Assembly (NCBI GenBank): GCA_007674295.1
Contig: CM017459.1
Span: 1 to 64,000 of the forward strand
DNA: 64,000 bases
Origin: Antonospora locustae
Lineage: Eukaryota; Microsporidia
Direction: 5' to 3'
Within the stretch, counting starts at the first letter, position 1; each line of letters begins with the position of its first letter. This document shows positions 57,224-64,000 of this stretch, one piece after another. The notes beneath the pieces were generated by a model. That model ran no database searches, had not been told where the DNA came from, and saw nothing but the letters and a program-made list of their open reading frames with translations. A program made the position numbers and the translations under genes.

Positions 57224-60200
57224 AATATCTATATGTTCAGTTCCTCTCTACAAAAAACTTTTATAAATATAAATATATAGAAAATCAAGTAATAAAAGTT
57301 TGGTGTTTTTTTATTTAACCATAATACAAAAAACATATTATTTGTCAATAAATTTATTATACAGGTTAATTGGAATTTTAATTATACAAGTTTATCTATG
57401 CTGTCAATATTATCTCTTCATTTACCTTGGATATTATACATTGTTCCATAACTATTAAATATAATAGAGAGACAGTATGATTTATTTTTGAATACTTTAG
57501 TGAATACATATTTATGTAACTTAAATTATCGTATAATTCGTTTATAGTTTTTAAGTATATGTAAAAGTACTTTTTATATATTATTAATTGTTAATTAAAT
57601 GTTATATTAAAAAACTACAAAATACTTTTTCTAATTTCAGTCATTAGACTTATTATTAATTTTATTTTCTTAAGCTTTAATTATTTTGCCTTTAAACACT
57701 ATTTTGATTCTCTATAATATTATATGTTTAATATAATTTTACAATTTATATATGTTATTGTTTAACTAATTTACAATTAAAATTTACATAACATTGATAA
57801 TAAACTATATACTTTTCAATTTATTGTTAAGTAATAATCATGTATTATTTTCACCTTGCCACAATACTTCTTTCATATTTCTTAATATTGCGCTTAGCGA
57901 TTTCAAATCTCGATTTCATCATTAAGTTGTTATGTATTTATCATATCAATCTTTAGTTTATCTTAATCTGAACTTTAGTCTTGTCAACATAAACCTTCAT
58001 CAACTCTTCACTCATTTAACATCGTGTCTTTATGACCTACATAATCAAACACATTATTGCTTACTATATAAACTGCAGACCTTGTTCTCATGAGAATGTT
58101 ATATTAGCCAACTGCAACAAACTTATCATAGTTACACCAGTTTTTTGTGACATTGGGGTTTATTTTTGTTATAAAACATGATCTGTTGTATTACCATGGT
58201 TATATTTTTCATACAAGGCATTTGCATTCGCTTGTGCTTCTAGGAGGAGTGAAAATGTAACAAGAAGTGTGCTGAAAACATAATGATAGTTATAGCTACA
58301 CATTTCATCTATAGGTAAGCAGGAATGCTCTACCGAGTGACAAACTGGACATATTTGCAAACTTTGATGCACAATTCTCAATAGTTGTACTAGACAGTAA
58401 ATCTTTATTTCCTGAAGTTATAGAACTTGAGATACAAGTGTTTAAAGTGAAAGTTATAAAATACATTTGTTTGTTATCATAAACTGTGAATAAATTCTAT
58501 CATAAAAAATAATTGTTTATCTTATAAAACGTTTTTTATTTAACAATTTCATGCATGTTCGCGTTTATGAAGGCTTCTTAAAGCATCACAGGTCGCAGTC
58601 CACCTCTTGCTCACTGCACTTTGGTTCACGTGTTTTTAATTAACAACTTTATATCTTAAAAATGTTTATTATTATGATATATACAAGATATAGAATAATC
58701 TTAACAAGTCTCTAAATTTTAAAATTTCGTTAATAAAAAGAAATATTCAAATAAAAACAAGTTAGATTTGTAAACAATAAAAATTAAAATTCAAAATGGA
58801 ATATTATTAAATAGAAGTAAACTGAACAAATTTAAAATATTTTTTGTCTAAATCTGTATCAAATTAAGTTTATGTAAACACAAAAAGTTAAATTGTTTTT
58901 AGTATTAATACATAAACAGTAGTTATTTCAATATACTTATTTTTACTTTATTAAAAAAGATTGTTAAGTAACCTACATTCCTATTTTGAGACAACTATTA
59001 TTTACAGTGATAGTTACAATAAATATCGCAATAACTGTTCACTATTAGTTGTTGCCACATCATTTTATATGCGTCAACATTTTTTCACAACTCTATAAGT
59101 TTAACATACACTAAACCTTAGGTGCAAAACTCTTGATATCTACTTATTAATCTACATTAATAGTAGTTTCTCTTTACTTAATAGCTTTTAATATTATTTT
59201 TTTATCTTCTTTAGACAGTATATTTGCCATTTTTTATACTACTTTTATTTAATATTTTTAGTAATGAATACTTGTTCAATATTTTTACGGATTTTGATTA
59301 TTAAAAAACTAAATTTTATTTTATAAATTGCGTTATTCCCATTACACTAGTACTAATAATAAAATAGTTTGTTATAAATATTTATATAGTTTAATAGAAG
59401 GCAACATAAAATCAAAGACTAAGAATTAAGTAAAATATAGTTTTCTAGTTTTTCTTTACAGTACATTTCCAACACAGTACTTTTTGTCAAAAATAATTAA
59501 TTATGGTTAATTTTTTATTTTTATTTTAAATATTATAATGTACAGAAGTAGTATTTACGACTGTTTTAATAAATAAAACAATTGATAAAGAAAAATATAT
59601 ATTTATTGTACTTATGTTATGTTCATTTATGTATACTTTTAAATTTATTTAACACATATTTTGCACTTATTTCATTGAAAATTGTTTTTGTTTTTAATTA
59701 AAATAAGTACTTAGTAATTACCAAGATAAAATAACTTTACTTTAATAATACAGAATTTATAATATAATATTTATAGGTTTCTAAACCTATTTGGACAAAC
59801 TACTATTAAATGTTAAATTTTTTTAATTAATTTTGTAATTTCTATATTTACTTCATTTATCACACTAGCAATCTAATTAATTATTAAGCAATGGTCTTGG
59901 ATTAATTTAAAAGTTATAAATTAAAAATAAAGACAAATTTAATAGTTATAAGTTAGCTATATATTGATATTCTTTAGTTTATCATGAGATATTTATCACA
60001 TAAATTCATGTTTTATTATCTGAATTAAAGAACTTCAGTGAACTAAAAGTAGAACATGTTCATTATATGATATAATCTGTTGGATCTTTTTAATTCTTCA
60101 TAGAATAGTTTTTTATTTAAAAAACTACTTTAAAAAGTATAAAAAAAATTTAAATTCACCAAGTATAGTATAAATATTATAAAGTTTAACTATTTGATTG

Positions 60201-60304
60201 AGGAATGATATATTAAAATATTAGAATGATGAAGAAGTATTTGAGGTATAAAAAGAAATAAGATATAAAATATTGCGTGAATTAAAGTGCAACAGGTACA
60301 CAAT

Positions 60305-60378
60305 GAGCTGCAGTTTCGAGACATTTTATGAACGTTCCTTAATTTAGAAATGTTAAATAAAGTTATGCCTAAAAAGGA
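60305..60378. repeat. dispersed repeat R2, copy 1
   Basis: About 75 bp align with 62277-62348, sharing CTGCA, GAGACATTTTA, GTTCC, TAAT, AAATG and a final AAAAAGG in the same order and orientation, about 2 kb apart. Confidence 0.5.
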
Positions 60379-62276
60379 CATATTAAAGGCATAAAACTTA
60401 ATGTCCTAGGAGAGAGTAAGATACCGCAGAAAGATAGATGCAGAGGTGGATTATAGTGGCAATGGTCCACTTATATTTATTCTGTCATTCGTATATGAGT
60501 AGGAAGCTATGGAGAATAACAAATTAGTACAACCATGAATAAAGATGCAAAACATACAATGAACTGTAAATGTGAGATTTGTTCAAAATTCAGTAATGTG
60601 GGTATTTTGTCAATAAAACTGTTATTACAAAAAGATAACAACTTAATTTATTAATACAAAGTAATGTTTTTAATACATTTATATTCACAATCACATATAT
60701 TATGTTTTTGTGATAAATATAAGGTTATTTATAATATTGTTAAGATATTTTTGTTTAACAGCAAACCCTAAAAATTAGATTATATTCAATATATATTTAA
60801 TCTTCTTTCTTATATTACATTTATATTAATTTAAACTTTTTAATCAAGGTAAAGAACAATAAATAACTTACAATTAATTGTTAAATTTTATTATCACAAA
60901 ACTTTTATTGATCTTTATTCTGCTGTATAAAGACTCGTTTATAAAATACTATACACTATAATCCATTGTATTTGTATTTTGATTAATAAATACAATTATA
61001 ATTATTTTAAAAAATAATAATATAAAACATGAAGTTATTATATTATTTCAAATATTAATTTTTGTGTAATTATACTATATATAAAGTTAACCTATTTTTT
61101 TGTTATTAACTTCATTTTAAAATATGTTTATAGCTTTTTAATTGACTTATATTAAACTGCATTATCCTACTAAACACTATGAAAACTTTGTGTTTTAATT
61201 ATTGTTTCTGTAACCCCTAACCCTGACTACATAAATAAAATCATAACTAACTTAACAATAATCAAAATACTGTTTATTTTTAATAATATATAAAACTTAA
61301 AATTTTTGTTAAAAAATATAAATGGAAAATGAATAGTTTCATTTTTTTAATATTAACAGACACTGATATTATTAATTCGAGAATTCTCTGTGTAATTATG
61401 AATTTATTTTAATAAAAAAGATATTTTAAATTAGTTTTTACTATTTAAATTATGTACTTCGTTTTATAAACTGTGCTTCCTCTTTATAATTTATTTTAAG
61501 TAGTATTGATACTTTTTTTGTAGCAACTTTATTAAAATTTCGATAGATTGGAAAGCTTACTAAAGTCTTTCATAGTTGAGATCCATCATGTTCCTGTTGA
61601 AATTTGCTTCACAAAGGATCTTACGTGATAGCCATTTCTGACAAGCAGCGATGCTTTTGGAAATGGACACACATAAGAAGATGTTGTTTTATTTATGTGT
61701 ACAGCAAGTCGGCTATCCTGTTCTTCTTTTAGTAACACAAAAAGTAAACTAATAATACTTTCATTTAATTTTTAAAAAGAAATCAATATTTACATTTTTG
61801 ATGCTATAATTTTATTAATAAGCTCTCAGTTAGGAAACATTGGTCAAAACGTCTAAATGTTGTGATATATCTGCAGTTTTGTTGGCTGGAAAACTTGTAT
61901 TGATTGTTTTATGTTATAATATATAACTTATCTTATATTTTTAATCATCATAAATACTGAAAGACTATATTTTATAAATAACATTAACCTAATAGACTTT
62001 ATAAAATAAATAAAGAGCTGATAAATATGTATATGTATTATATATTTTATAGAAACGTTGTGCATATAATATTTATAACTTAATGAGTAACTTGAAAATA
62101 TTTAATATAACCTTTCTAACTGTAAATTAGTACATGAAAATATGAGATTATGTATCAATTTTTCATTATTTTTGTTGAATATTCAATATAAATAATTAAA
62201 AATACGATATAAATATATAAAATTTATTTTAAAAGGGCTTGTGTGCACATGAGCTAAAGCTTAAAAGGCATACGAA

Positions 62277-62348
62277 GGACTGCAACTTGAGACATTTTAA
62301 AAATGTTCCCTAATCTGAAAATGCTAATAAAAATGTTACCAAAAAAGG
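62277..62348. repeat. dispersed repeat R2, copy 2
   Basis: It is the partner of 60305-60378, in the same orientation. No coding frame is conserved between the copies, so the unit is more likely a transposon or RNA-gene relic than a gene. Confidence 0.5.
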
Positions 62349-64000
62349 TTTAGATAAAGAGGTTGTATAATACATTATTTATTCATTATAATTGAATCAT
62401 GATTTACAAATTTTCAGATAAAAGTTCTTATTAATTAAAAGATAGTAAAATATTATTACTGGTTTAAATTAATAGTTTGCATTATGCATTTTAATTTTCA
62501 AATAATACTAGACCACTATCTTTTAAGTAACGTTACTCTGTAGATAATATAATTGTAAACAAAAGGAGTAAACTTGTGTTCACCTCAACAGATTCATTTC
62601 TCTCTCTTTATAAAACTTTTAAATAATAAAAAATTTTCCTTGAATCCATCTTTTCAATCAGTCAGATAGATGGTATACTCAAAACTAATACATGACATTT
62701 AACTATTATGAATAATATGTATGCCTTTTTACTAAAAAATTACATATGATAGATGGAAGGTATATTTTTAATCCATTTTTTAGAGAAGATAAATTTAATT
62801 TGTATTCGAATAATTTTAAAAAACTATTTTTTAGTTACTATAATATTAAAAACCTTTATTAGACTACTATTAATATAGACTTATATATTATTTAGTATAA
62901 TAAATCTATGTATAATATTAAATATAAGTTACGCTTGTTTTTAATTTTTTTATCTATTAATAATCGTACTATGTAACCTTTCTTACTTTTTATTTTCTTT
63001 AAATCACAAAATGGCAGAAATGATTGTATATCATTGATAAATATTTAATTTTTTGTAGTAACGGTTTTGTTAACAAAATACATACTTTGGAGATTCTGCA
63101 CAAAATCTCTCAAGTGTGCTTTATTCTTTGCTTCAAGAAGGTATAATTTATTTTATTAATTGGAGTACACTTAACAACTTAAGAATAAGTATATTGATAT
63201 TATATAATATAAAGTAATCTAGATAAGTACAATTTATATTACAGATTGTTTATTTTTTTATAGTATATAATTCTTTCTTAATTTTTAGAAATTTTAGCTT
63301 GAGTAATCCTTAAAAAAAATAAACTAAGTTTTCTATAAACAAAATAAAATTACACATATAAGTTGTAAATAATAAGGATTAGGACAACAGTATATTAATT
63401 GTAAATAATAAGATCGCTCCTTTTTTATATAATAAAAGTTTTAAATCTGCTTAAATATTCTTAATTTAACGAGCTATGAACTAAGTTTTTCTTAAACATT
63501 CTAGTTATTAATAATAAGTAATATAATATTTTCTTCTATCTAGTTTTATTTTTCAGTATCTTAAAAATATATAAACTTTGCCTCCTAGGTAATGTCATTT
63601 TATGTCAACTTCTCTAAAGTGTGCCTGGAGCTACTATATACTATGATTTTCAGCGTCATAAAATTATATTGACAAATGTTATTTTAATAGGATTGCTCGC
63701 TTATAAAGCGTGTTTCTCCCTGTCTCATCTGTAATAACTTTTTACTCAAATACCTTATCTTTATTTCAGTTTATTTACTTATTGTTTATTATAATAACAT
63801 ATCTAATACTAATTTGAGATAGATATTAAAAATAATATAAACAAAATATATTATTTTATTGCGACTGCTTTTAAATTGTAAAATTTATAATTCGCGAAAT
63901 ATCAGGACTATGTATGCTAAAGAAATTAAATAAAAAGTGGCGAAATTAATATAATAAAAATCAAAAAATTTAAATGTATTAAATTAAACGATGTTTATCA

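Larger units (their letters stand above)
42551..64000. other. 21-kb extremely AT-rich block without recognised genes
   Basis: From just beyond glyoxalase II to the end of the window the sequence is about 15% G+C in sampled lines, against about 50% in the gene core. The longest ORFs (61-70 codons at 42908, 58169 and 60190) have no CCC start signal and no family features, as expected by chance. Mono- and dinucleotide-like A/T tracts dominate without a regular satellite. Scattered islands of 50-190 bp with more G+C (44142-44332, 48600-48860, 51430-51590, 54360-54430, 55530-55725, 58555-58640, 61550-61690) stand out, and some are related to each other. I found no tRNA or rRNA. Confidence 0.8.

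Noticed and set aside
42908..60381. ORFs of 60-70 codons in the AT-rich block (42908, 58169, 60190)
   Set aside because: Lengths are within chance expectation for such a long stretch, composition is Ile/Phe/Tyr-rich, and no start signal or family feature is seen.
42551..64000. Mitochondrial, plasmid or viral origin for the AT-rich block
   Set aside because: No rRNA, tRNA, oxidative-phosphorylation or viral gene is visible, and the gene at its edge carries the same start signal as the rest; microsporidia also lack a mitochondrial genome.

Overview
The window looks like nuclear DNA of a microsporidian, a highly reduced parasitic relative of fungi. Eukaryotic genes are packed on both strands, usually with less than 100 bp between them. 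None shows an intron. The proteins are shortened but clearly fungal: Sec11, TAF7, CAC2, Sec27, LSm2, Sda1, Rrn3, Mis18 and Kre33/NAT10. A run of C (CCC or longer) sits within about 15 nt upstream of most start codons, and ribosomal-protein genes add an AAATTT-type element; both are known microsporidian promoter signatures. I cannot name the genus. I saw no tRNA, CRISPR array, intact transposon or bacterial-style operon.

Layout. (1) 1-6.6 kb is a decaying accessory region: a frameshifted VIT/vWA-type gene cut by the window edge, a frameshifted gene with about 40-residue repeats, and two diverged copies of one segment with a 77-bp tandem duplication, surrounding one intact 2-oxoglutarate/Fe(II) oxygenase gene. 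(2) 6.6-19.7 kb is a normal gene-dense core: a RING membrane protein, signal peptidase, a transporter, ribosomal proteins eL8 and uL30, TAF7, a tRNA methyltransferase, histone H2A, RNase H2A, N-myristoyltransferase and a CCCH protein. (3) 19.8-22.6 kb holds five consecutive small HMG-box genes on the minus strand, followed by a forkhead gene. The five share an N-terminal motif. A 5S rRNA gene and an OB-fold-like gene come next. (4) 23.3-42.5 kb is gene-dense again: Noc1/Mak21, an RFC subunit, the mitosomal co-chaperone HscB/Jac1, a degenerate DEAD-box protein, CAC2, Sec27, LSm2, Sda1, stalk protein P1, a Tup1-like protein, NAT10, Mis18, a PX-PH protein, Rrn3 and glyoxalase II. (5) From about 42.6 kb to the end, over 21 kb is extremely AT-rich (about 15% G+C in sampled lines against about 50% in the gene core). 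It has no convincing gene, but carries telomere-like TTAGGG motifs, small GC-richer islands and decayed dispersed repeats.

Functionally, many genes serve ribosome production and translation (Rrn3, Noc1, Sda1, NAT10, eL8, uL30, P1, 5S rRNA). A second group handles chromatin and transcription (H2A, CAC2, Mis18, TAF7, Tup1-like, HMG and forkhead proteins). A third serves secretion and membranes (Sec11, Sec27, PX-PH, transporter). The best leads for something undescribed are the HMG-box array and the AT-rich block.
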